Assembly (NCBI GenBank): GCA_005883255.1
Contig: VAXS01000001.1
Span: 1-15,070, forward strand
Reading direction: 5' to 3'
Length of the DNA: 15,070 bases
DNA from: Actinomycetota bacterium
Lineage (GTDB): Bacteria; Actinomycetota; Thermoleophilia; Solirubrobacterales; Solirubrobacteraceae
Part shown: positions 7,065 to 14,642 of the stretch, piece by piece
Numbering within the stretch: position 1 is the stretch's first letter
Layout: each line of letters opens with the position of its first letter
Position numbers and translations under genes: made by a program
Notes under the pieces: model-generated
Databases searched by the model: none
What the model saw: only the letters and a program-made list of their open reading frames with translations
What the model was told of the DNA's origin: nothing

Positions 7065-7080
7065 TCGCCCGTTCGGGCGA
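7065..7080. promoter_or_regulatory. Inverted repeat before the 71-aa gene, candidate operator in promoter spacer
   Basis: TCGCCCG-TT-CGGGCGA is a perfect 7+7 inverted repeat with a 2-base centre. It fills the gap between a possible -35 box TTGAGC (7058-7063) and a weak -10-like ACATAG (7081-7086), as an operator would. It also lies 37 bases after the DUF4389 stop and could be a short transcription terminator hairpin, although no U tract follows. The promoter boxes are weak. Confidence 0.35.
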
Positions 7081-7093
7081 ACATAGACCCACG

Positions 7094-7309
7094 ATGCAAG
7101 CACTCGCCCTGATCGAAGAGTCGCTCGACCCGCGGGAGGCGTGGACCGACGGCGACCCGCTGCCGCGCTGGCGGCCGGACGCCCGCCGGGCCCGGCTGCG
7201 ACTGATGGCCGCCCGCGGCGACGTGGACGCGGACGCCGTGGCCGACGCCCTGTTGCGCCGGCTGCGGTTCACGGCCGCGCTGCGCGCCGAGCTGGCCAGC
7301 GACGGCTAG
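7094..7309 (+). CDS. Small hypothetical protein, 71 aa, weakly FlgM-like C-terminus
   Basis: I do not recognise this gene with confidence. Almost every codon from ATG 7094 to TAG 7309 ends in G or C, which supports real coding. The protein is charged, soluble and helical. Its second half, RLRLMAARGDVDADAVADALL, shows this in its first 20 residues: it resembles the pattern of FlgM-type anti-sigma factors (R..L...I..G...VD...+AD.L+). No flagellar gene is near and the match is by eye, so this is speculative. There is no Shine-Dalgarno sequence upstream; if the weak promoter at 7058-7086 is real, transcription would start almost at the ATG, giving a leaderless mRNA. It sits between the DUF4389 and DUF427 genes with gaps of 65 and 60 bases. 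Confidence 0.6.
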   Translation: MQALALIEESLDPREAWTDGDPLPRWRPDARRARLRLMAARGDVDADAVADALLRRLRFTAALRAELASDG

Positions 7310-7321
7310 CCCGGCGCCGAC

Positions 7322-7331
7322 CCGCTAGCGG
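7322..7331. repeat. 10-bp palindrome CCGCTAGCGG upstream of the DUF427 gene
   Basis: A perfect palindrome lies 13 bases after the stop of the 71-aa gene and 38 bases before the DUF427 start. It might be an operator or part of a terminator. It contains one of the few CTAG tetranucleotides in the window. No function can be shown. Confidence 0.25.
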
Positions 7332-7369
7332 CGTGCCCGTGCCGGCCTGGTCGGGTACAACCCTGACCC

Positions 7370-8221
7370 ATGTCCCTCATGGTCGCCGCCGGGCCCTTCG
7401 GGCACGCGCCCCAGGGCCGGTTCAACTTCGAGCGCCCGCGCCGCGACGGCGTCATCTACTGGGAGCCGTCGCCCCGGCGCGTGCGCGGCATCCTGGGCGA
7501 CGAGGTGGTGGTGGACAGCCACCGGGTGATGCTCCTGCACGAGACCGGCCACATGCCGGTCTGGTACTTCCCCCGCGAGGACGTCCGCGCCGAGCTGCTC
7601 GAGTCCAGCCAGCGCACCACCCGCTGCCCGTGGAAGGGCGAGGCCCGGTACTGGTCGGTGCGCGCCGGTGACCGGGTGGCCAGCGACGCGGTGTGGGCCT
7701 ATCCCGAGCCGATCGAGGACGCCCCGCCGCTGGCCGGCTACGTGGCGTTCCAGTGGGACGCCATGGATCGCTGGCTGGAGGAGGACGAGGAGGTCCACGT
7801 CCACGTGCGCGACCCCTATCACCGGGTCGACGTGCTGCCCAGCTCGCGGCACGTACGCGTCTCGCTGGAGGGAGAGCTGCTGGCCGAGAGCGACCGTCCG
7901 CTGGCGCTCTTCGAGACCGCGCTGCCGCCGCGCTGGTACCTGTCGCCGGCGGACGTCCGGACCGACCTGCTGGAGCCCTGCGCCGAGGTCCGGACCGGCT
8001 GCCCCTACAAGGGCGAGGCCGAGTACCGGCCGGTGCGGGTGGGCGACCGGGTGGAGCGCGCGCTGGTGTGGACCTACGCCGACCCGCGGCGCCAGGTGGC
8101 GCCGATCGCTGGGCGCCTGTGCTTCTTCGACGAGCGCGTTGACCTCGAGCTGGACGGCGAGCTGCAGGAGCGCCCGCGCACGCAGTGGTCGTCACCCGAC
8201 TGGGCGGGCCAGCCCGGCTGA
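7370..8221 (+). CDS. Tandem DUF427 domain-containing protein
   Basis: The 283-aa soluble protein consists of two DUF427 (PF04248) repeats. The first (about 35-110) has the signature VVVDSHRVMLLHETGHMPVW, then YFPREDV and TTRCPWKGEARYW. The second (about 155-245) has SLEGELLAESDRPLALFETA, then WYLSPADV and RTGCPYKGEAEYRPV. Each repeat keeps the C-P-[WY]-K-G-E-A core and the closing WAYPEP or WTYADP strand. The family is widespread in Actinobacteria and has no firmly established biochemical role. ATG 7370 is the first start that leaves the N-terminus intact. It lacks a Shine-Dalgarno sequence, and a TACAAC (7356-7361) eight bases upstream could be the -10 of a leaderless transcript. The gene converges on the WS/DGAT gene with only three bases between stops. 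Confidence 0.9.
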   Translation: MSLMVAAGPFGHAPQGRFNFERPRRDGVIYWEPSPRRVRGILGDEVVVDSHRVMLLHETGHMPVWYFPREDVRAELLESSQRTTRCPWKGEARYWSVRAGDRVASDAVWAYPEPIEDAPPLAGYVAFQWDAMDRWLEEDEEVHVHVRDPYHRVDVLPSSRHVRVSLEGELLAESDRPLALFETALPPRWYLSPADVRTDLLEPCAEVRTGCPYKGEAEYRPVRVGDRVERALVWTYADPRRQVAPIAGRLCFFDERVDLELDGELQERPRTQWSSPDWAGQPG

Positions 8222-8224
8222 CCG

Positions 8225-9529
8225 CTAGACCCGGGCCAGCAGCCTGGCCGCCTCGCGCTCGATGCCCGCGGCCACCGCCCCCGGGTCCTCGACCGCGGCC
8301 GGATCGGCGCACAGGCCGAAGGCCACCGTGCCTGCGTAGGACAGCGCGGTCACGCGCAGCGCGTGGTGCTCGCCGATCTCGGCCAGCGACAGCATCCGCG
8401 CGACGCGGGCGCCGGCGACGAAGCGGTCCTCGGCCGGCCCCGGGACGTTGGAGACGCACAGGGCGAACAGGCGCGGGCTCGCTGTCACGCGCGCGGCGAA
8501 CCGGGCGAGCGGACCGGGGGCGTGCCCCAGCTCGCCGGACAGCGCGTCGAGCGTCTCGGCGTCGTGATGGCGCTTGCACTCCGCGGTGGCGGCGTTGATC
8601 GCGCGCAGCCGCCGCACCGGGTCGGCCTCGTCCAGCGGCAGCGCCACGCAGATGTAGGAGTCGCGGTTGGCCAGCGCGTCCGGGTGGGCGTCGCGGGCGT
8701 GCAGCGAGACAGGGACCTTGACGCGCAGCTCGTGTGGAGCCGCCCCGTGACGCTCCATCCAGGCGCGCAGGCCACCGGCCACCAGCGCCAGGATCACGTC
8801 GTTGACGGTGGCGTGCCCCGGCTGGGCGTGGCCGACCCGCTCCAGGCCGGCCAGCGGCGCGGTGGCGACGGCGATGGCCCGCCCGGTGCCCAGGGGACGG
8901 TCCAGCGGCGAGGGCCCGGGCTCGCGCCGCCGCTCGCGGACCAGGGGTCCCGGCAGTCGCGCCAGCAGCCGCAGGGCCCCTGCCGCCGCGTCCGGTCGCC
9001 CGGCCGCGACCGGAGGCTCAGGGTCCGGCGGCTCGGCCGTCGCCGGAGCCGCATCCCACAGGACCGCCGCGCCCAGCCGCAGCGACGCCGTCCCGTCCGC
9101 CAGGCAGTGGTGCAGCTTCCAGACCAGGGCGGCGCCTCCCCCGTCGAGCCCGGCCACCAGGTCCAGCGTCCACAGCGGATGGGCGCGGTCGAGCCGCTCG
9201 CACATCAGCCCGGCCACGATCGCCCGCAGGCCGGCCTCGTCGATCTGGCCGCGGGTGGGCACCCGGCGGACGTGGCGGGCCACGTCGAAGTCGGGGTCGT
9301 CGACCCAGGCCGGCCCGGCCAGGCCGAGCGCAGCGGGAGCCAGGCGCTGGCGCAGGCGGGGCGCGGCGTCCAGGCGGGCGGACACGTGCGCGCGCAGGCG
9401 CGCCAGGTCGAGCGGCGGCCCGCCGGCGGGCGGATCGAGCACCAGGACCTTGCACGTGTGGCCGGCGATCCGCTCAGACTCCAGCGCGAGGATCCGCGCG
9501 TCCTCGTCGCTGAGACGCTCCGGCGACAT
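8225..9529 (-). CDS. WS/DGAT-type acyltransferase (wax ester synthase / diacylglycerol acyltransferase)
   Basis: This 434-aa enzyme transfers acyl groups from acyl-CoA to diacylglycerol or long-chain alcohols, making storage triacylglycerol or wax esters at the membrane. The catalytic HHxxxDG motif is HHCLADG (140-146). Other family marks are PLW (118-120), ATVNDVILA, VKVPVSLH and SNVPGP. Length is slightly under the usual 450-470 aa but nothing essential appears missing. I start at ATG 9529-9527 (MSPERLSDEDARI), the typical N-terminus, instead of a farther upstream in-frame ATG that would overlap the next gene. There is no strong Shine-Dalgarno sequence. The gene follows the small membrane protein gene by 14 bases and is probably co-transcribed with it. 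Confidence 0.92.
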   Translation of the reverse strand: MSPERLSDEDARILALESERIAGHTCKVLVLDPPAGGPPLDLARLRAHVSARLDAAPRLRQRLAPAALGLAGPAWVDDPDFDVARHVRRVPTRGQIDEAGLRAIVAGLMCERLDRAHPLWTLDLVAGLDGGGAALVWKLHHCLADGTASLRLGAAVLWDAAPATAEPPDPEPPVAAGRPDAAAGALRLLARLPGPLVRERRREPGPSPLDRPLGTGRAIAVATAPLAGLERVGHAQPGHATVNDVILALVAGGLRAWMERHGAAPHELRVKVPVSLHARDAHPDALANRDSYICVALPLDEADPVRRLRAINAATAECKRHHDAETLDALSGELGHAPGPLARFAARVTASPRLFALCVSNVPGPAEDRFVAGARVARMLSLAEIGEHHALRVTALSYAGTVAFGLCADPAAVEDPGAVAAGIEREAARLLARV

Positions 9530-9543
9530 CGGAGCGGCGGCGG

Positions 9544-9759
9544 CTACTGGCGCGGGGGCTCGGAGTGGCGGACGAACGTGCGGCGCTTGGTGGGATAGCG
9601 CCGGGTGTACACGGCCCGGGCGGCGCCGATCGTGGTCAGCACGATCACCCCGAAAACCAGCCAGTCCGCCCAGTTGGTGGCGGCGTTCACCACCAGCCAC
9701 GCCAGTCCGGCGACGATCACCGCGAAGACGGCGGCTTGCAAGAGGGTGCGCGACTGCAT
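9544..9759 (-). CDS. Small two-helix membrane protein, 71 aa
   Basis: The protein has two hydrophobic helices, about residues 7-25 (LQAAVFAVIVAGLAWLVV) and 32-50 (DWLVFGVIVLTTIGAARAV), joined by a short loop. A basic C-terminal tail (YTRRYPTKRRTFVRH) would by the positive-inside rule face the cytoplasm. Coding bias is clear, and GAGGGG lies eight bases before ATG 9759. It is unlikely to be an enzyme. Its position 14 bases ahead of the WS/DGAT acyltransferase suggests a partner role at the membrane, which is inference only. I know no named family for it. Confidence 0.75.
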   Translation of the reverse strand: MQSRTLLQAAVFAVIVAGLAWLVVNAATNWADWLVFGVIVLTTIGAARAVYTRRYPTKRRTFVRHSEPPRQ

Positions 9760-9789
9760 CAGGATGGCCCCTCGCTCCGGGACCAGCCG

Positions 9790-9795
9790 AGCATA
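9790..9795 (-). promoter_or_regulatory. Candidate -10 box for the small membrane protein-WS/DGAT pair
   Basis: On the minus strand TATGCT fits the bacterial -10 pattern TAnnnT and lies about 30 bases upstream of ATG 9759. No good -35 hexamer is visible at 16-18 bases, so this rests on one box. The same 68-base gap must also hold the promoter of the divergent uspA-like gene. Confidence 0.3.
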
Positions 9796-9827
9796 CCGTC
9801 GCCGCCCGACCCGACTGGAGGAATCGC

Positions 9828-10262
9828 ATGCTTAACACAATCGCCGTCGGCACCGACGGCACCGACACCGCCGCCAAGGCGGTCGAGTTCGCCATCGACC
9901 TGGCTCGGCGCTACGAGGCCCGGCTGGTCGCCATCAGCGCCTACCGGCCGGTGAGCGAGTCGCGCCTGAAGGGCGAGCAGAAGGACGCGCCCGAGGAGAT
10001 CCAGTGGTCGATCAACCCCACCGAGGACGTCGACGCGATCCTCTCCGACGTGGAGGAGCAGGCCCAGGCCGCCGGACTGAGCACCACCACCGTGGCCGGC
10101 GACGGCGATCCCGCCGACGTGCTGGTCGAGCACGCCGAGGAGCAGGGCGCCGACGCGCTGGTCATCGGCAACAAGGGCATGCAGCGCCGGATCCTGGGCA
10201 GCGTCCCCAACAGCGTGGCCCACAAGGCGAGCTGCACCGTGATCGTGGTCAAGACCACCTAG
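9828..10262 (+). CDS. Universal stress protein, UspA family
   Basis: This is a single-domain UspA protein of 144 aa. The first strand, TIAVGTDGTDTAAKAV (4-19), carries the nucleotide-contacting Asp. The C-terminal block VIGNKGMQRRILGSVPNSV matches the ATP-binding loop G-2x-G-9x-(G/S-S), with the usual actinobacterial PNSV variant. It is therefore probably an ATP-binding stress protein in the cytoplasm. GGAGG, seven bases before ATG 9828 with a few AT-rich bases between, is one of the best ribosome binding sites in the window and fixes the start. The gene is divergent from the small membrane protein gene. Its TAG stop overlaps the stop of the convergent ROK kinase in one CTAG. Confidence 0.92.
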   Translation: MLNTIAVGTDGTDTAAKAVEFAIDLARRYEARLVAISAYRPVSESRLKGEQKDAPEEIQWSINPTEDVDAILSDVEEQAQAAGLSTTTVAGDGDPADVLVEHAEEQGADALVIGNKGMQRRILGSVPNSVAHKASCTVIVVKTT

Positions 10263-11242
10263 GCGGCCGGCGCGCGGCGACGGCCACGGCCGTCGGCCTG
10301 CGCCGCCAAAAGCGACGCGCCCAGCGCCCCGCCCAGGTCGCCCAGGCTCGCCGGGTGGATGGCGGGCGGGCGGTCCGACGTGAACAGGTGGGGCATCATC
10401 GCGTGCTCGATCCGCCGGACGTACTCCTCGCCGAAGCGCACGCCGAGCCCGCCGCCGATCACCACCGCCTCCGGGTCGATCACGTTGCAGGCCGAGGCCA
10501 CGCCGGCGCCCAGCGCCTCCACCGCCCGGTCGAGCAGGTCCAGCGCCATCTGGTCGCCGTGCTGCGCCGCCCGCCACCAGATCCCGGCGGTCAGCCGGTC
10601 GCGCCCGCGTTTCTCGGCGATCTCGAACAGCCTGGTCTTGTCGCCCTTGGCCGCCAGCCGGCGCGCCCGCGCCTCCATGCTGGCCCGGCCGGCGTAGGCC
10701 TCCATGCAGCCCTTGCGCCCGCAGGTGCAGCGCGCGCCGTCGACCTTGATGCACACGTGGCCGATCTCCGCCGCGGCGCCCCGGCCCGTCCAGTCGTGCC
10801 CGTCGAGCACCAGTCCGCCGCCCACGCCGGTCCCCCAGAACACCCCGAGGATGGAGCGGTAGGGCTTGCCGGCGCCGAGCTTGAACTCGGCCGCCGTCGC
10901 CACCTGGACGTCGTTGCCCACCACCACCGGCGCGCCCACCTCCCGGGAGAGCGTCGGGCCGAGCGCGAACGAGCCGTCCCAGTCGGGCAGGTTGCGCGCC
11001 TGGCCCACGATGCCCCCGGGCTCGATCTCGCCCGGAGAGCCGACCCCCACCGCGCTCAGCGTGCCCGGCCGCAGCTGGGCGTTCTCCCCGGCCGCCCGGA
11101 GCGCCTCGGCCATGCGCGACGCCACCGCGGGCGGACCGCCGTCGCGCGGAGTGGGGAGGCGCGCCTGACCGCGGATCCGGTGGCGGGCATCCACGACGAC
11201 CGCCTGGATCTTGGTGCCACCGAGGTCGATCCCGCCCCGCAT
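10259..11242 (-). CDS. ROK-family sugar kinase, probable glucokinase
   Basis: This 327-aa protein phosphorylates a hexose, most likely glucose, with ATP. The phosphate-binding DLGGTK is at residues 6-11, the catalytic Asp is D111 in GNDVQVATAAE, and WGTGVGGG is at 136-143. The zinc-binding ROK signature is GHVCIK...CTCGRKGCME, with H162, C172, C174 and C179. There is no N-terminal helix-turn-helix, so it is a kinase rather than a ROK repressor. ATG 11242 starts only 8 bases after the treT stop, and the Shine-Dalgarno AGGAA overlaps that TAG, which suggests translational coupling. Coupling to TreT makes glucose the natural substrate: glucose freed from trehalose could be phosphorylated here. 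Another hexose cannot be ruled out. Confidence 0.9.
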   Translation of the reverse strand: MRGGIDLGGTKIQAVVVDARHRIRGQARLPTPRDGGPPAVASRMAEALRAAGENAQLRPGTLSAVGVGSPGEIEPGGIVGQARNLPDWDGSFALGPTLSREVGAPVVVGNDVQVATAAEFKLGAGKPYRSILGVFWGTGVGGGLVLDGHDWTGRGAAAEIGHVCIKVDGARCTCGRKGCMEAYAGRASMEARARRLAAKGDKTRLFEIAEKRGRDRLTAGIWWRAAQHGDQMALDLLDRAVEALGAGVASACNVIDPEAVVIGGGLGVRFGEEYVRRIEHAMMPHLFTSDRPPAIHPASLGDLGGALGASLLAAQADGRGRRRAPAA

Positions 11243-11250
11243 GTCGGTTC

Positions 11251-12693
11251 CTAGGATGCCAGGAGCCGCTGGACCAGCGCCAGGTACTGGAGCAGGCTGC
11301 GGACGGCCAGGAAGTCGTCGCGGACCCGTTCCTGTGCGGCGTGGCCGATCTGCTCGGCGCGCGCGGGGTCCTGCAGCAGCCCGCTCACCGCGGCGCCGTA
11401 GGCCGCGAGGTCGGCGGGGTCGTCCAGCAGCAGGCCGCTGTGGCGGTCGACGATCTGGTCCTGGATGCCGCCGATGCGCGATGCCACCACCGGTCGCGCC
11501 TTCCACATCCCCTCGGCCACGGTGAGGCCGAAGCCCTCCGCGATGCTCTTCTGCACGACCACGTTCGCCCGGCGCTGGAGCGCGTTGACGATCGCCGCGT
11601 TCTCGGCGGCGCTCTGCATCGGCAGGCAGGCGAGGTGCAGGCGCTCGCGCGCGGCCGACGGCAGGCCCTGATACAGCGCCTTGGCCTCGCGCAGCACCTC
11701 CACGCCCTCGGGGTCGTCGGCCACCGCGTCCACCGCGGGCCCCGCGTAGACCAGGTGCGCGTCGGTGTGGGGGGCGACGTGCTCGGCGAACCCGCTGATC
11801 ACCCCCAGCGGGTCCTTGAGCCGGTCCCAGCGCGAGACCTGCAGCACCATCGGGTCGGGGGCCCGCAGCGGCCGCTCCTCGTCGATCTCGGCCCGGCGCT
11901 CCACCCGGTCGGGCGTCCCGTCGATCCGGTGGAACGTGGGCGCGACCTTCGCCGCGCCGTCCTGGTTGAAGCCGGCGACCTCGAGGATCGCCGCCACGAT
12001 CTCCGGCTCGAGCTCGGCGTTCTTGGGTGAGAACGCGTCGATCACGGGCGCGATCAGCTCGATCTTGGCGTCGTCCAGCCCCTCCCACACGAAGGCCCGG
12101 CGCGAGAACACGTAGGCGTCGGCCGGCTCAACGTAGGGGCGCAGGAAGGCCCAGGCGCGCCGGGAGAGGTCCGAGGGCGTGTCGATGCCCACGTGGCAGC
12201 GCCAGATCACGGGGACGTCGAGGCGCTCCTTCAGCGGGGGGATCAGGCCCGCCGGCTGGGGGTCGTGGACGATCACCACGTCCTGCGGCTGGACCATCCC
12301 CACGAACTCCTCGACGTTGGGAGCCAGCGAGCCCTCGTAGACGCGCCGCTCGGCGTCGCCCAGCTCGCCCCCGTCCCCCGGCGCCGAGTGCAGGTTGTTG
12401 TGGATGCGCTTGGTGAGCGAGAAGAACTCGTCGGTGGCCGAGATCACCTCCCAGCGAGCGTTGACGCCCGCCCCGTGCGTGTACGCCAGCAGCGAGACCA
12501 GCAGCTCGGCCACCCCGCCGCCGCGGGCGGTGGAGTTGACGTTCCACACCACGCGGCCGGCGAACAGCTCGCGGGCCCGCTGCACCGCGTCCATCACCGT
12601 CTGGTACCGATCGGCGGGCAGGATCGACTGGAATCGGTCGAGGCTGAGCCGGCCGACGGGGACGGTGGTCAGGGCGGGCACCTGACCGGGCAT
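11251..12693 (-). CDS. treT: Trehalose synthase, glycosyltransferring (TreT, GT4 family)
   Basis: TreT joins NDP-glucose and glucose into trehalose, reversibly, in the cytoplasm. The 480-aa protein has the GT-B layout. The N-terminal domain shows [18 protein letters not shown] (48-65), WEVI...[13 protein letters not shown] (81-102) and [11 protein letters not shown] (164-174), which are TreT-specific stretches. The C-terminal donor domain shows SRWDRLKDP (287-295) and EGFGLTVAE (386-394), where the two glutamates form the GT4 E-x7-E motif. The opening [11 protein letters not shown] is also typical. ATG 12693 has only a close-set AGG upstream, so the start is moderately certain; GTG four codons further on is an alternative. 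It is followed by the ROK kinase gene and divergent from transketolase. The nucleotide donor (UDP or ADP) cannot be told from sequence. Confidence 0.9.
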   Translation of the reverse strand: MPGQVPALTTVPVGRLSLDRFQSILPADRYQTVMDAVQRARELFAGRVVWNVNSTARGGGVAELLVSLLAYTHGAGVNARWEVISATDEFFSLTKRIHNNLHSAPGDGGELGDAERRVYEGSLAPNVEEFVGMVQPQDVVIVHDPQPAGLIPPLKERLDVPVIWRCHVGIDTPSDLSRRAWAFLRPYVEPADAYVFSRRAFVWEGLDDAKIELIAPVIDAFSPKNAELEPEIVAAILEVAGFNQDGAAKVAPTFHRIDGTPDRVERRAEIDEERPLRAPDPMVLQVSRWDRLKDPLGVISGFAEHVAPHTDAHLVYAGPAVDAVADDPEGVEVLREAKALYQGLPSAARERLHLACLPMQSAAENAAIVNALQRRANVVVQKSIAEGFGLTVAEGMWKARPVVASRIGGIQDQIVDRHSGLLLDDPADLAAYGAAVSGLLQDPARAEQIGHAAQERVRDDFLAVRSLLQYLALVQRLLAS

Positions 12694-12736
12694 CCTGCCC
12701 GAAATCCCGGACCGAAGGCAAGGACAGCCCGCGGTG

Positions 12737-12742
12737 TAAGGT
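12737..12742 (+). promoter_or_regulatory. Candidate -10 box for the transketolase-transaldolase operon
   Basis: TAAGGT fits TAnnnT and is preceded directly by GTG. It lies 34 bases before ATG 12777, placing the transcript start near 12750. I see no matching -35 hexamer. The 83-base gap also has to serve the divergent treT gene. Confidence 0.3.
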
Positions 12743-12776
12743 CGTGGTCGATGGGAAACCGGGCGAGAGGGGCCGG

Positions 12777-14642
12777 ATGAGCACCGTGACGAACGAGCAG
12801 GCGCTGGACCAGCTGAGCGTCAACACGATCCGCACGCTGGCGATGGACGCGGTCCAGAAGGCCAACTCCGGCCACCCCGGGACGCCGATGGCCCTGGCGC
12901 CGCTGGCCTACGTCCTCTACACGCGGATCATGCACCACCACCCCGGCAGCCCCGAGTGGCCGGACCGCGATCGCTTCGTCCTCAGCGCCGGGCACGCGTC
13001 GATGCTCCTGTACTCGATGCTCTACCTCACCGGGTACGGGCTCACGCTCGACGACCTGAAGAACTTCCGCCAGCTGGGCTCGCCCACGGCCGGCCACCCC
13101 GAGTACTGGCACGCTCCCGGCATCGAGACCACCACCGGGCCCCTGGGGCAGGGGATCTCCACGGCCGTGGGGATGGCGCTGGGCGAGCGGATGCTGGCCG
13201 CCCGCTTCAACCGCCCCGACCACGAGGTGGTCGACCACCACACGTTCGTGATCGCCTCCGACGGCGACATGCAGGAGGGCGTCCAGTCGGAGGCGGCGTC
13301 GCTGTGCGGGCACCTGGGCCTGGGCCGCCTGGTGGCCTTCTACGACCGCAACTTCATCTCGATCGAGGGCGACACGGGGCTGGCGTTCTCCGAGGACGTG
13401 GGCGCGCGCTACGAGGCCTACCACTGGCACGTCCAGGACCCGCTGGGCGAGGACGAGGTGCGGCTGACCAAGGAGGCCTACGGCTGGCCCCCCGACGAGC
13501 ACTTCTACGTCCCCGAGGAGGCGCTCTCGCACTTCCGCGAGTGCCTGCAGCGGGGCGAGGAGTGGGAGTCGGAGTGGAACGAGCGGATGGACTCCTACCG
13601 GGCCGACCACCCCGACCTGTACGCCGAGCTCACCCGCCTGTTCTCCCGGCGCCGGCCCGAGGGCTGGGACGACGAGGTGCCGCGTTTCCCGGTGGACACC
13701 GGGATGGTGGCCACCCGCAAGTCGTCCAACCAGGTCATCCAGTGGGCGGCGAAGCGCGTGCCCGAGCTGGTGGGCGGATCGGCCGACCTGGCGCCCTCCA
13801 CGCTGACGTTGATCGAGGACGCCGACAGCGTCGAGCGGGGCTCCTACGGCGGGCGCAACCTGCACTTCGGCATCCGCGAGCACGCGATGGGCGCGATCGT
13901 CAACGGCCTCAACCTGCACTACTTCCGGGCCTACGGCTCCACGTTCCTGATCTTCTCCGACTACATGAAGGCGGCGATCAGGCTGTCGGCGCTGATGCGG
14001 CTGCCCTCGATCTTCGTCTTCACGCACGACTCGATCGGCCTGGGGGAGGACGGTCCCACCCACCAGCCCATCGAGCAGCTGTCGATGCTGCGGGCCACGC
14101 CCAACCTGAACGTGATCCGCCCGGCCGGCGCCAACGAGGTGGCGCTGGCCTGGCAGTTCGCGATCAACCAGACCGAGACGCCCACGTGCCTGGCGCTCAG
14201 CCGCCAGGGCGTCCCCACCTGGAACCCGGCCGGGGTGCCGCGCGACGCGATCTCCCGGGGCGCGTACGTGCTGCGCGAGTCCTACAAGGACCCCGAGCCC
14301 GACCTGCTCCTCATGGGGTCGGGGTCCGAGGTCCACATCTGCAACGCGGCCGCCGACCTGCTGGAGGCGGAGGGGATCGCCACGCGAGTGGTGTCGGCGC
14401 CCTGCCTGGACCGCTTCGCCGAGCAGGACGCCGGCTACCGCGACTCGGTGCTGCCGCCCTCCTGCCGCGCGCGCCTGGCGGTGGAGGCGGCGGCGCAGCT
14501 GAGCTGGTGGCGCTGGGTGGGGGACGCAGGCGACGTCCTGGGCATGACCACGTTCGGCGCGTCCGCCCCCCAGAAGGCCCTGTACGAGCACTTCGGGTTC
14601 ACCCCCGAGAACGTCGCCGCGCGCGCGAGGAGGTTGACATGA
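12777..14642 (+). CDS. tkt: Transketolase with an internal ~50-residue deletion
   Basis: Transketolase moves two-carbon units between sugar phosphates, using thiamine diphosphate. Conserved active-site residues are present: H33 (SGHPG), H73 (SAGHAS), H107 (GHPEYWH), D162 (SDGDMQEG), N192 and I194 (RNFISIEG), R in [17 protein letters not shown] in GIREHAM, F in [11 protein letters not shown] in [16 protein letters not shown], and SRQGVP. The length is 621 aa against about 660-700 in the family. The shortfall is one block: after YHWHVQ (215-220) the sequence jumps to DPLGEDEV, omitting a helix, a strand and the loop that normally ends HG(A/S)PLG and holds a ligand-contacting His (E. coli H261). 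The frame is unbroken. ATG 12777 follows GAGAGGGG by six bases. Stop and the transaldolase start overlap as ATGA. Confidence 0.88.
   Translation: MSTVTNEQALDQLSVNTIRTLAMDAVQKANSGHPGTPMALAPLAYVLYTRIMHHHPGSPEWPDRDRFVLSAGHASMLLYSMLYLTGYGLTLDDLKNFRQLGSPTAGHPEYWHAPGIETTTGPLGQGISTAVGMALGERMLAARFNRPDHEVVDHHTFVIASDGDMQEGVQSEAASLCGHLGLGRLVAFYDRNFISIEGDTGLAFSEDVGARYEAYHWHVQDPLGEDEVRLTKEAYGWPPDEHFYVPEEALSHFRECLQRGEEWESEWNERMDSYRADHPDLYAELTRLFSRRRPEGWDDEVPRFPVDTGMVATRKSSNQVIQWAAKRVPELVGGSADLAPSTLTLIEDADSVERGSYGGRNLHFGIREHAMGAIVNGLNLHYFRAYGSTFLIFSDYMKAAIRLSALMRLPSIFVFTHDSIGLGEDGPTHQPIEQLSMLRATPNLNVIRPAGANEVALAWQFAINQTETPTCLALSRQGVPTWNPAGVPRDAISRGAYVLRESYKDPEPDLLLMGSGSEVHICNAAADLLEAEGIATRVVSAPCLDRFAEQDAGYRDSVLPPSCRARLAVEAAAQLSWWRWVGDAGDVLGMTTFGASAPQKALYEHFGFTPENVAARARRLT
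13434..13439 (+). other. Deletion junction inside transketolase
   Basis: The codons CAG GAC (Q220-D221) mark where family sequence on the left ([11 protein letters not shown]) meets family sequence on the right ([16 protein letters not shown]). From memory of actinobacterial transketolases, about 50-57 residues normally lie between. The junction keeps the frame, and codon bias is the same on both sides. Confidence 0.75.

Noticed and set aside
7040..7093. Factor-independent terminator after the DUF4389 gene
   Set aside because: The hairpin at 7065-7080 is short and has no following U tract; an operator role is equally possible, so it is not called as a terminator.
11251..12693. TreT gene as sucrose synthase or a generic GT4 glycosyltransferase
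   Set aside because: The stretches [16 protein letters not shown] and [11 protein letters not shown] are TreT-like, and the length fits. Exact donor specificity remains open.
12669..14591. A 640-codon minus-strand open frame opposite transketolase
   Set aside because: It mirrors the transketolase codons (the complementary frame of a GC-rich gene) and has no recognisable domain.
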